From UBA1181 sp045617845 (GTDB lineage: Bacteria; Bacteroidota; Bacteroidia; Bacteroidales; Paludibacteraceae): 64,000 nt of DNA. Of the stretch, positions 52,666 through 60,535 are shown piece by piece; the first letter of the stretch is position 1, and the number at the start of each line of letters is the position of its first letter. The stretch lies in assembly GCA_045617845.1 (NCBI GenBank), contig JAZLJL010000098.1, positions 1 to 64,000 of the forward strand, given 5' to 3'. The translations under genes were made by a program, and so were the position numbers. Under the pieces are notes generated by a model. That model was not told the DNA's origin and ran no database searches. It saw nothing but the letters and a program-made list of their open reading frames with translations.

Positions 52666-53466
52666 ATGATTCCCAAAATTATTCACTATTGTTGGTTCGG
52701 TCACAATCCCTTACCTAAATTAGCGGAGAAATGCATTGCCTCATGGCGTGTTTATCTTCCTGATTATGAGATAAAATTGTGGAATGAGGATAATTTTGAC
52801 GTGAATATAGTTCCTTACACTAGCGAAGCGTATGCTCAAAAAAAATATGCTTTCGTAAGTGACTATGCGCGTTTTTGGATTCTGTATAACTACGGTGGTT
52901 TATATTTTGATACGGACGTCGAGGTTATCAAACCATTGGATCAAATAATTAACGGCGGGCCATTTATGGGGTGTGAACAAGATTATATCCCAATGCCGAA
53001 TGGGTCTTACGCTAAGGGGAATGGTGCTGCTGTAAATCCCGGTTTGGGTATAGGCGCGGAGGCTAATATGGTTATTTACAAAGAGATTTTGGACGTATAT
53101 GCAAATTTGCATTTTCTCCATGCCGATGGAAGCGTAAACGAAAAAACCGTTGTCGCGTATATATCCGAACTGTTATCGAAATATGGGTTGATGGCTAAGG
53201 AGGATATACAAGACATATGTGGCTTGCTCATATATCCGAAAGAGTATTTCGGACCTAAAGACTATTTGACGAATGAAGTCAACATAACCGAACATACGTT
53301 GACCATCCATCACTATGACGCTAGTTGGCGTGATAAAAGTCTTTGGTGCCGTTTTTGTACCTCTTTTAAGAAAGGCTTCTTATTACGATTGATACCTTCG
53401 GCAATCACACAAAAGATTCTCCTTTTGAAGGAGAGGAAAAGAACTACGGGTTCATATTTTAAATGA
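52666..53466 (+). CDS. GT32-like capsular polysaccharide glycosyltransferase
   Basis: The 266-residue product is a classic member of the DXD-containing family: MIPKIIHYCWFGHNPLP at the start, WRVYLPDYEIKLWNEDNFD, FVSDYARFWILYNYGGLYFD with the catalytic DTD (about residues 85-87), and the C-terminal HHYDASW. The family transfers galactose or mannose-type sugars in eukaryotes and various sugars in bacterial capsules. The basic C-terminus (FKKGFLLRLIPSAITQKILLLKERKR) may bind membrane. It lies 8 bases after the preceding transferase and 9 bases ahead of the EpsG gene. Confidence 0.88.
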   Translation: MIPKIIHYCWFGHNPLPKLAEKCIASWRVYLPDYEIKLWNEDNFDVNIVPYTSEAYAQKKYAFVSDYARFWILYNYGGLYFDTDVEVIKPLDQIINGGPFMGCEQDYIPMPNGSYAKGNGAAVNPGLGIGAEANMVIYKEILDVYANLHFLHADGSVNEKTVVAYISELLSKYGLMAKEDIQDICGLLIYPKEYFGPKDYLTNEVNITEHTLTIHHYDASWRDKSLWCRFCTSFKKGFLLRLIPSAITQKILLLKERKRTTGSYFK

Positions 53467-53475
53467 AAGCTTAAT

Positions 53476-54591
53476 ATGTTTTTAGCTTATTACGTATATA
53501 ATCTCATGTTTCTCGTACTGATATTTTTGTCGTATCAGTATGCGATGACGGGTAAAAGGGTGTTCCCTTATATGATTATTGCTATTTTCACATTGGTTAT
53601 CGGTCTCCGATACCATGTGGGTGATGACTATATGTCTTACAGGGGATTCTTTTTCAACACGAAATATTTCCCTAACATGGAGTATGGATTTACGTATGTA
53701 TGTAAGTTTTTCCATTACGTTGGCTTCCATTATTGTACGATTTTCCTCTTGGTGGCATGCTTGGAGATTTATTTCTTCGTAAGGACTTTCCAGAAGTTTA
53801 GGTTCGTGATGCCATGGGCGTTTTTCTTCTTGTTGACAACATTGGAGTTGTTCATTTGGAACAATGCCTTACGTCAAAGTGTGGCATTCTGCATCTTCCT
53901 CTATTCGATACGTTTTGTGCATGAAAGGAAGATTATTCCTTTTGCCCTCTTGATTGTACTGGCGGGGTCAATCCATAAAACCGCATATCCGCTTGGCGTC
54001 TTCTATATACTTCTGAATTATAAGGTTAAGGATGATAAATGGCTGCAATACATGTTGTTTTTCGGAACTTTTGCGGCAGGAGCGGTTTTGAAAGATTTTA
54101 TTTTCTCCAATCTGGGTTCTCTTGCGGGAGCTATAGGTTTTGGTGAAACTACCAACAACATGGATTACCTGAAAACGTTGGACTGGTCTAATAGCAAGAA
54201 CTCCATGGGTATAGCCACCTTTATTTGGATGATGATGGACGTTACTTGTATTTGGATGTACGACAAAATGAAAAAGATGCATGGACATTTAGGTTTTGAA
54301 TGTTACTATAAACTCTATTTCATTGGAATTCTTTTGCAGAACTGTATCGGTGGTACCTATCTTGACCGTCTCAACATGTACTTCCTTCCTTTCCGTATCG
54401 TGATTTATTCATTCCTGATTTATGAATTGGCGAAAAACAAGGATGTGTTGTATAGGGTTCCGATCATCATGTTCTGTTCTTTAACGTACGCTTTGAGCAT
54501 GTGGGCTATATTTAATCATGCAGCCACATGTTCCCCGTATGAATTCGTCGATTTGGGCTTTTTCCCTTCGACACCGGATGTTTTTGAATAA
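53476..54591 (+). CDS. EpsG-family polysaccharide polymerase (Wzy-like membrane protein)
   Basis: The 371-residue product has about nine hydrophobic segments and the EpsG hallmarks near the start: YMIIAIFTLVIGLRYHVGDD followed by YMSYRGFFF, and NALRQSVAFCIFLYSIRFV with the conserved Arg-Gln. SIHKTAYPLGVFYILL carries the conserved His. EpsG-type proteins are thought to polymerise the lipid-linked repeat units on the periplasmic side. It is the only polymerase candidate in locus 1. Its neighbours before and after are glycosyltransferases, with 4-9 base gaps. Confidence 0.85.
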   Translation: MFLAYYVYNLMFLVLIFLSYQYAMTGKRVFPYMIIAIFTLVIGLRYHVGDDYMSYRGFFFNTKYFPNMEYGFTYVCKFFHYVGFHYCTIFLLVACLEIYFFVRTFQKFRFVMPWAFFFLLTTLELFIWNNALRQSVAFCIFLYSIRFVHERKIIPFALLIVLAGSIHKTAYPLGVFYILLNYKVKDDKWLQYMLFFGTFAAGAVLKDFIFSNLGSLAGAIGFGETTNNMDYLKTLDWSNSKNSMGIATFIWMMMDVTCIWMYDKMKKMHGHLGFECYYKLYFIGILLQNCIGGTYLDRLNMYFLPFRIVIYSFLIYELAKNKDVLYRVPIIMFCSLTYALSMWAIFNHAATCSPYEFVDLGFFPSTPDVFE

Positions 54592-54595
54592 CTAA

Positions 54596-55549
54596 TTGTT
54601 TGTTGCCGTGTTTCTATCAATCGTAATGCCTTCCTACAATGTCGAACAATATATTAAGGATTGTTTGGCGAGTTGCGTTAACCAAGATTTCGATAAGGAT
54701 AACTACGAGATCATTGTAATTAACGATGGTTCTAAAGATTCCACATTGGATGTGGTGAACACGTTCATCGAACAAAACAATACCACGAACATTCGTGTGG
54801 TCAGTCACGAGAACTGTGGATTGAGCGCCACTAGAAATCGGGGAATCAACCTTGCACAAGGAGATTATATTTGGTTTGTGGATAGCGACGATTGGATTGC
54901 GGAAGGTTCCATTAAAGAAATTTTCGAAACGGTCGAGAGAAACAATAGTCCTGAATTGGTCGTTTTGAATACGATTTTACGGAAGGGCGGTGTGGATTCT
55001 GTGATAGAAAGGAATTTATCTGACGAAGTAGGTTCCGGTGAATATATATATAACAATTCGTATATATTCCCTTATAGTGGAGCTCCTTTTTATGTCTATA
55101 AACGCAGCTTTTTGAATGACAATAATTTGTCTTTTAAAGAGGGAATATACTTTGAGGATTGTCTTTTCACACCTATCGTTTTAAGTTTAGCGGAAAGATG
55201 CTGCTACTATTCCAAGCCTGCATACATATATCGTCTGCGAGAGAATTCCATCACGACATCGTCCATCTCGGAGAAGAAACTATACGATTCAATTACAGTC
55301 GCGGAAGCTTTAGCTGATCGATTGAATGACGAACGTGCGAAGTACAAGACCGTTTTAAGGGATGCCGCATGCAGGACGTATGAAGTATTGCTTAGGTACT
55401 ATATAATGAAATCCGATGCCACCACAAGAAAGAAATTCTTGGGTATAATCAATTCTAATGGCAATTGGAAGTCTTTATTGGTGGATGTCCGTCTTAAACA
55501 TAAGGTTTATTACCTCATCATGAAGGTATATTCAATCTTTCGAGGTTGA
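54596..55549 (+). CDS. GT2-family glycosyltransferase
   Basis: The product (317 residues from TTG 54596, 313 from GTG 54608) starts almost at the nucleotide-binding strand: FLSIVMPSYNVEQYIKDCLA. The GT2 motifs are intact: VINDGSKDSTLDVV, NCGLSATRNRGINLAQGDYI, the DXD-type VDSDDWIAEG (about residues 97-106) and FEDCLFTPIVL. No ATG exists ahead of MPSYN, so the start must be GTG or TTG; GTG 54608 gives a normal short head. It adds one sugar during repeat-unit assembly; specificity unknown. It begins 4 bases after the polymerase stop. Confidence 0.88.
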   Translation: MFVAVFLSIVMPSYNVEQYIKDCLASCVNQDFDKDNYEIIVINDGSKDSTLDVVNTFIEQNNTTNIRVVSHENCGLSATRNRGINLAQGDYIWFVDSDDWIAEGSIKEIFETVERNNSPELVVLNTILRKGGVDSVIERNLSDEVGSGEYIYNNSYIFPYSGAPFYVYKRSFLNDNNLSFKEGIYFEDCLFTPIVLSLAERCCYYSKPAYIYRLRENSITTSSISEKKLYDSITVAEALADRLNDERAKYKTVLRDAACRTYEVLLRYYIMKSDATTRKKFLGIINSNGNWKSLLVDVRLKHKVYYLIMKVYSIFRG

Positions 55550-55570
55550 TCGATTATTTTATTTGTTTCG

Positions 55571-56650
55571 ATGAGATTAGTTGCGTTTCACCTTTTCAAT
55601 GATTATTCGGGAAGTCCGAAAGTGTTGAAGACGGTAATTTCAGGACTTCTTTCCCAAGGCGTGGAAGTGGATGTTTTTACCTCGAAGGGTGGGGTACTTG
55701 ATGAATTCCATCATGAGAAACTACAAAACTACCGATATAGTTATCGTTTCTCCATGAATCCTATAGTTACAACACTTCGATATTTTTATGCTCAGATACG
55801 AATGTTCTTTTTTGCCTTCCGCTATCTGTTCAAAAAAGATGTCGTTTTCTATATCAATACGATACTTCCTTTCGGAGCTGCGTTGGCAGGTAAACTAATG
55901 GGGAAGCGTATTGTATACCATTACCACGAAAATGCTTACGTTAAGAGTTCATTTTACAGTGTGTTGGCATGGTTAATGGAACATATAGCATCCGATATCA
56001 TATGTGTTTCTGAATTTCAAAAATCTTGTTTGAAGAGGGTGGACAATGTGCATGTGGTGCCGAATGCATTACCTTCTTCTTTTTTGCGGAATTTCGAATA
56101 TAACGCACAGAAACAATTCGAGAATCAAAAGATATTGATGGTCGCTTCTTTGAAGAAATACAAAGGGATCATGCAATTCTTTGAGTTGGCCCATCTGTTG
56201 CCTGCGTTAAAATTCGAAATGGTAGTCAATGATGACCAAAGTACCATAGATGAATTTTTGAAGTCGGAAAATATATCTTTGTCTGATAATTTGACCATAT
56301 ATCCTAGACAAGAGGATGTCGCTCCATTTTATGAGAAATCTTCTTTAGTCTTAAATCTTTCAGATACCGACCAAGTGTTGGAAACCTTTGGATTAACTGC
56401 GCTAGAAGCGATGTCGGCCGGCCTTCCGGTAATCGTCCCTGAACAAGGTGGCGTTGCGGAATTAGTTGAAGATGACGTCAATGGATATAAGATTAACGTA
56501 TGCCGTTTGAATGAAATACGTATAAAGATTGAAACTATCATGGATAGTTTCTCTATATATGAAAGGCTTTCAAATGCGGCTTATTCTAAATCGAAACAAT
56601 ATTCTGAAGAGAAAATCATTAATATGATATTCCCCATTATTTGTAAATAA
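55571..56650 (+). CDS. GT4-family glycosyltransferase
   Basis: The 359-residue product has the GT-B layout of GT4: an N-terminal acceptor half (FHLFNDYSGSPKVLKTVISG, VYHYHENAYVKSS), VVPNALPSSFLR at the linker, KILMVASLKKYKG opening the second domain, and the donor-site E-x7-E segment ETFGLTALEAMSAGLPVIVP (about residues 274-293) followed by GGVAELVEDDVNGY. Retaining transfer from a nucleotide sugar is expected. It lies 21 bases after the GT2 gene and 24 before the next GT4 gene. Confidence 0.9.
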   Translation: MRLVAFHLFNDYSGSPKVLKTVISGLLSQGVEVDVFTSKGGVLDEFHHEKLQNYRYSYRFSMNPIVTTLRYFYAQIRMFFFAFRYLFKKDVVFYINTILPFGAALAGKLMGKRIVYHYHENAYVKSSFYSVLAWLMEHIASDIICVSEFQKSCLKRVDNVHVVPNALPSSFLRNFEYNAQKQFENQKILMVASLKKYKGIMQFFELAHLLPALKFEMVVNDDQSTIDEFLKSENISLSDNLTIYPRQEDVAPFYEKSSLVLNLSDTDQVLETFGLTALEAMSAGLPVIVPEQGGVAELVEDDVNGYKINVCRLNEIRIKIETIMDSFSIYERLSNAAYSKSKQYSEEKIINMIFPIICK

Positions 56651-56674
56651 GGGGGAGTTTAAAAGTTCTATATA

Positions 56675-57739
56675 ATGAAGCAAATTGCGATAGTGGGATG
56701 TCAAGGAATTCCTGCCAATTATGGCGGATTCGAATCATTGGTTGAGAACATTGTTGGAGAAAATTCTTCCTCTGATGTCCATTATACTGTGTTTTGTAGT
56801 GGTGTTGACATGCCGGCGAAACTACATGAATACAAAGGTTGTACACTGAAATATGTGAATGTGAAGGCGAATGGTATGCAAAGTGTCATTTATGATATGC
56901 TCTGTATGATGAGGACGTTGCATGGATTCGATACAGTTTTGATACTGGGTGTCTCTGGTTGTATGTTCCTTCCGTTCCTAAAGATGTTCAGTTCAAATCG
57001 TCTTGTCATCAACATAGACGGTTTGGAGCATAGACGCGCAAAATGGGGAAGTTTCGCTCGTTGGATTTTACGTACTTCCGAAAAACAAGCCGTGAAGTAT
57101 GGTGATGTGATAATAGCGGATAATAAAGGCATACAAGACTATGTGTACGAAACATATGGCAAGGAGTCTACTTTCATCGCATATGGTGGCGACCATGTCA
57201 TCCGTGAGATACCGGAAGATAAAATCGATTCCGCACTATCAAAATATGGATTGAAGAAAAAGAATTACGCAATTTGTGTCTGCCGAATAGAACCGGAAAA
57301 CAATTGCCATATAACGATGGAAGCTTTCTCCAAGAGCGATAAGCAAATTGTATTCATCGGTAATTGGAACCATAGTGATTATGCTAAAAATCTTAAGAAA
57401 CAATATTCCGAATATCCGAATATTCTGCTCTTGGACGCTATATATGATCTTGACATTTTGTACATCCTTCGCTCGAACGCATCCATATATGTCCACGGAC
57501 ATAGTGCCGGTGGCACAAACCCTTCCTTGGTTGAAGCGATGTTCTTCGGTATGCCGATTGTAGCCTACGATTGTGTCTACAATCGCGCGACTACGAAAGA
57601 CAAGGCTTATTATTTTAAGGATGTCGACACTATGCTGTCATTATTGGATCAAGACTTGGATGGCGCTATAATGCGTGAGATTGCGGAACAGAACTATACA
57701 TGGAAGAAAATTGCGGAACAATATGAACAGACATATTAA
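56675..57739 (+). CDS. GT4-family glycosyltransferase with DUF1972-type N-terminus
   Basis: The 354-residue product starts with IAIVGCQGIPANYGGFESLV, the distinctive head of the DUF1972/rhamnosyltransferase-like GT4 group. It continues with VLILGVSGCMFLPFL, INIDGLEHRRAKWGSFARWI, VIIADNKGIQDYV, FIAYGGDH and the second domain YAICVCRIEPENN. The donor-site segment is HGHSAGGTNPSLVEAMFFG. Relatives transfer rhamnose or related deoxyhexoses, often early in the repeat unit. It is the last gene of locus 1; 194 bases with a new promoter separate it from locus 2. Confidence 0.9.
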   Translation: MKQIAIVGCQGIPANYGGFESLVENIVGENSSSDVHYTVFCSGVDMPAKLHEYKGCTLKYVNVKANGMQSVIYDMLCMMRTLHGFDTVLILGVSGCMFLPFLKMFSSNRLVINIDGLEHRRAKWGSFARWILRTSEKQAVKYGDVIIADNKGIQDYVYETYGKESTFIAYGGDHVIREIPEDKIDSALSKYGLKKKNYAICVCRIEPENNCHITMEAFSKSDKQIVFIGNWNHSDYAKNLKKQYSEYPNILLLDAIYDLDILYILRSNASIYVHGHSAGGTNPSLVEAMFFGMPIVAYDCVYNRATTKDKAYYFKDVDTMLSLLDQDLDGAIMREIAEQNYTWKKIAEQYEQTY

Positions 57740-57800
57740 TTCGTGATGGACATTTTTCATGTCGGTTCCAAGGTATTCGGTCTCTAATTGATTAATGCTA

Positions 57801-57831
57801 TTTGTAATTGAACATATTTTATCTACATTTG
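57801..57831 (+). promoter_or_regulatory. Promoter for polysaccharide locus 2
   Basis: TTTG at 57801-57804, a 19-base spacer and TACATTTG at 57824-57831 match the Bacteroidetes consensus exactly. Initiation near 57837 leaves a leader of about 97 bases before the UpxY-like gene. Confidence 0.8.
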
Positions 57832-57933
57832 TAAAATTATCTGTAATTGTTCGAAATGTGAAAGACATAAAGAAGTGTTTATGTTTATGACTCAAAAGTA
57901 GGACAAACGAGTAGATTTGAAGTGTAGTAAGAT

Positions 57934-58464
57934 ATGAGTCTTGAAACGGATTTCGGTTGGTTCGCCGTAAAGGTTTTTTTTAATCGCGTCACGAAAATGT
58001 CGTCATTTTTGCAGGAGGACGACATCATGTATTACGTGCCGATGAAAACGGTCGAGTCATTTAAGGATGGACAAAAAATATACGAACAAAAACAATTGGT
58101 CACATCACTTCTATTTGTGAAATGCAGACCAAAATATCTTCTATCGTTAAAGGATAGGTTTGGGGATTCCTTCTATATTTATTCGGATTTAGAGACAAAT
58201 AGACCAAGGAGAATTCCTGACAAAGAGATGGAATCTTTTATGCTGGTCACTTCGGTCCATGACATGGGTTTGGAACTACTTCCGGAAGGCACAGCAGAAT
58301 GTAAGATAGGAGACCATGTCAAAGTAATTGACGGTGTATTTAAGGGAGCGGAAGGATACGTCAAACGAATCCAAGGAAGAAAACGTTTGATTGTCTCTAT
58401 AGAAGGGATAGCGGTTGTGGCTACTTCATATATTCCTCGTTCCTTTTTAGAGAAAATTGATTAA
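57934..58464 (+). CDS. upxY: UpxY-like transcription antiterminator (NusG family)
   Basis: The 176-residue product has a NusG N-terminal domain (about 8-105; FGWFAVKVFFNRVTKMSSFL, MYYVPMKTVESF, QLVTSLLFVKC) and a C-terminal KOW domain (about 128-160; GDHVKVIDGVFKGAEGYVKR). In Bacteroides fragilis, UpxY proteins stand first in each capsule locus and bind RNA polymerase to prevent early termination in that locus's own leader. Here it heads locus 2, followed after 33 bases by the second WecA gene. No UpxZ-type inhibitor gene is seen next to it, and no UpxY lies at the head of locus 1. Confidence 0.9.
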   Translation: MSLETDFGWFAVKVFFNRVTKMSSFLQEDDIMYYVPMKTVESFKDGQKIYEQKQLVTSLLFVKCRPKYLLSLKDRFGDSFYIYSDLETNRPRRIPDKEMESFMLVTSVHDMGLELLPEGTAECKIGDHVKVIDGVFKGAEGYVKRIQGRKRLIVSIEGIAVVATSYIPRSFLEKID

Positions 58465-58497
58465 AGAAATACTTAGAATTTTATTATTTATAAGTGT

Positions 58498-59643
58498 ATG
58501 TCTGATTTTTTCATTTCGATGTCTGATGCCGCATTTTGGCGTTTTTTAATGGTATCGGTACTAGTAATGTCGATCGTTGCTGCAGGTATCTTAATCCCTC
58601 AGATTTTGTTGATCGCTTTCCGTAAAAAGTTGTTCGACGAACCTGACGAACGGAAAATCCATCATAGTACGGTGCCACGTTTGGGAGGCCTGGCTTTCGA
58701 ACCGGTCATTCTGTTCACAATTTTTATTCTTTTGGTTTTTGACGTACATGCGGGCAGATTCCAATTGATGGAGGAGTTGGGCAATAATGTATTGTCATTG
58801 TCGATATGTGTATGTTCTCTGATTTTGTTGTATTTGGTCGGTATTGCGGATGACTTGATCGGTGTAAAATACAGCGCTAAGTTTGTAGTACAAGTATGTG
58901 TTGGCCTATTATTCCTTTTCGGAGGATTGTACATTTCAGATCTTCAAGGATTACTTTTCCTTCATAAATTGCCATATCTGGTCTTTTGGCCACTGACTGT
59001 CGTCTTAGTCGTGTTCATCATCAATGCCATGAACTTAATTGATGGTATTGACGGTTTAGCGTCGGGACTGAGCGGCGTAGCGTTAGGTTATTATGGAGTC
59101 GTGTTTTTCGAAATAGGGGAGTATACTTACGCATTAGTAGCCTTCTCTACGTTAGGTACGGTAATCCCATTCTTCTATTACAATGTATTCGGCAAGGCGG
59201 AAAAGCAACAAAAGATTTTCATGGGCGATACAGGATCTCTTACGATTGGACTGATTCTTTGTTTCCTTAGTTTTAGGATGGCCAATGTGACAATTTCACC
59301 GACTCATACATGTTTGTCTCGTGTCCATAGATTGTTCTTGGCATTCAGTCCGTTGTTGGTGCCATGTATGGATGTCGTCAGAGTATTCATACATAGGATA
59401 AAAAAGGGGAATAGCCCATTTTTGCCCGATAAGAGCCATATTCATCATAAACTGTTAAGTTTAGGAATGACTCAACATTCGGCGATGATATCCATTTTAT
59501 TGTTTTCGGCGTTCATCATTGTCGTTAGCTTGATATTGTCTAAGGTGGTTGACCCGACGTTGTTATTTGTGGGAATTATCGCTTTGTTCACGGTGACGAA
59601 TATTTGGATGAGCCACAAAATTGAGAAAATAGAATCAGAATAA
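58498..59643 (+). CDS. WecA/MraY-family undecaprenyl-phosphate sugar-phosphate transferase, locus 2
   Basis: The 381-residue product is a paralogue of the protein at 44017. Both start MSDFF and share LIPQILLIAFRKKLFDEPDE, GIADDLIGVKYSAKF, NAMNLIDGIDGLASGLS and FMGDTGSLTIG without change. Differences concentrate in membrane segments and in loops such as LQGLLFLHKLPY against LYGLFSFERLPS, so the same sugar may be loaded by both. It follows the UpxY-like gene by 33 bases and precedes the second wza by 12. Codon choice (more AGA, ATA, TTA) differs from copy 1. Confidence 0.93.
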   Translation: MSDFFISMSDAAFWRFLMVSVLVMSIVAAGILIPQILLIAFRKKLFDEPDERKIHHSTVPRLGGLAFEPVILFTIFILLVFDVHAGRFQLMEELGNNVLSLSICVCSLILLYLVGIADDLIGVKYSAKFVVQVCVGLLFLFGGLYISDLQGLLFLHKLPYLVFWPLTVVLVVFIINAMNLIDGIDGLASGLSGVALGYYGVVFFEIGEYTYALVAFSTLGTVIPFFYYNVFGKAEKQQKIFMGDTGSLTIGLILCFLSFRMANVTISPTHTCLSRVHRLFLAFSPLLVPCMDVVRVFIHRIKKGNSPFLPDKSHIHHKLLSLGMTQHSAMISILLFSAFIIVVSLILSKVVDPTLLFVGIIALFTVTNIWMSHKIEKIESE

Positions 59644-59655
59644 ATAAGAATTACA

Positions 59656-60471
59656 ATGAAAGCCAAATTGTTAGTTTATGCAGTTCTCTTGACTTCAATA
59701 TTGAGTTCTTGCTCTTCGTACAAGAAAATACCGTATTTCCAAGATGCGGATCGAATAAAGGGTATTAACACTTCAGCGGTACAAGAAATCACTCTCCGTC
59801 CGAAGGATAGGATTTCAATTATTGTGAATTGTAAAGATCCTCAATTGTCCGCCTTGTTTAACTTACCATATGTTACACAACGTGTTGTTAGTACCGGAGC
59901 GCGTAATACACTATATGGTGAAGAGTCAAGCTCTGTTTCTGGTTACACGGTCGATAACGAAGGAAATATCGATTTCCCTACCATCGGTAAGATTAATGTC
60001 GCAGGTTTGACAAGAAATGAATTAGCGACATTGATAAAAGATGAGATAGAGACCAGGAACCAAGCGAAGGAGCCTGTTATTTCAGTCGACTTCCTCAATT
60101 TGAGCGTCTCTGTCATCGGCGAGGTCGCTAGCCCTGGAATATATCGTATTTACAAAGACAACATGACAATTTTGGAGGCTTTGAGTAGCGCAGGAGACAT
60201 CACAATCCAAGGAAACAGAGATGATGTTTTGGTTTTGCGAATGGAAGAAGGTAAACAAAAGACCTATCGTGTAAACATGAACTCATTGCAGAATGTTGTT
60301 CAATCTCCAGTTTACTATCTCCAGCAGGATGATGTGGTCTATGTCACGCCAAACAAAATGAAAGCTAAGATGTCTACTGTGAATGGAAACACGGTACGCT
60401 CTACTTCCTTTTGGATTTCGATCGCTTCGTTGGCAACCACTGTCGTTGCGCTTGTGTTGAATAATAAGTAA
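59656..60471 (+). CDS. wza: Wza-like polysaccharide export outer-membrane lipoprotein, locus 2
   Basis: The 271-residue product is nearly identical to the locus 1 protein from its lipobox on (LSSC, C19, then SSYKKIPYFQDADRIKGINT in both). It has the same export domain, SLBB domain (VSVIGEVASPGIYRIYKDNM) and hydrophobic tail (IASLATTVVALVLNN). The signal peptides differ more than the mature parts. The strong conservation implies the two channels handle a similar export route or interact with each other's Wzc. Wzc copy 2 starts 64 bases downstream, a longer gap than in locus 1. Confidence 0.93.
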   Translation: MKAKLLVYAVLLTSILSSCSSYKKIPYFQDADRIKGINTSAVQEITLRPKDRISIIVNCKDPQLSALFNLPYVTQRVVSTGARNTLYGEESSSVSGYTVDNEGNIDFPTIGKINVAGLTRNELATLIKDEIETRNQAKEPVISVDFLNLSVSVIGEVASPGIYRIYKDNMTILEALSSAGDITIQGNRDDVLVLRMEEGKQKTYRVNMNSLQNVVQSPVYYLQQDDVVYVTPNKMKAKMSTVNGNTVRSTSFWISIASLATTVVALVLNNK

Positions 60472-60535
60472 GGTGATTACGAGACCTGTAGTCGAAAGAT
60501 TTAGTGTCATTTGAAAGTAGAAGATATTTTATCGT

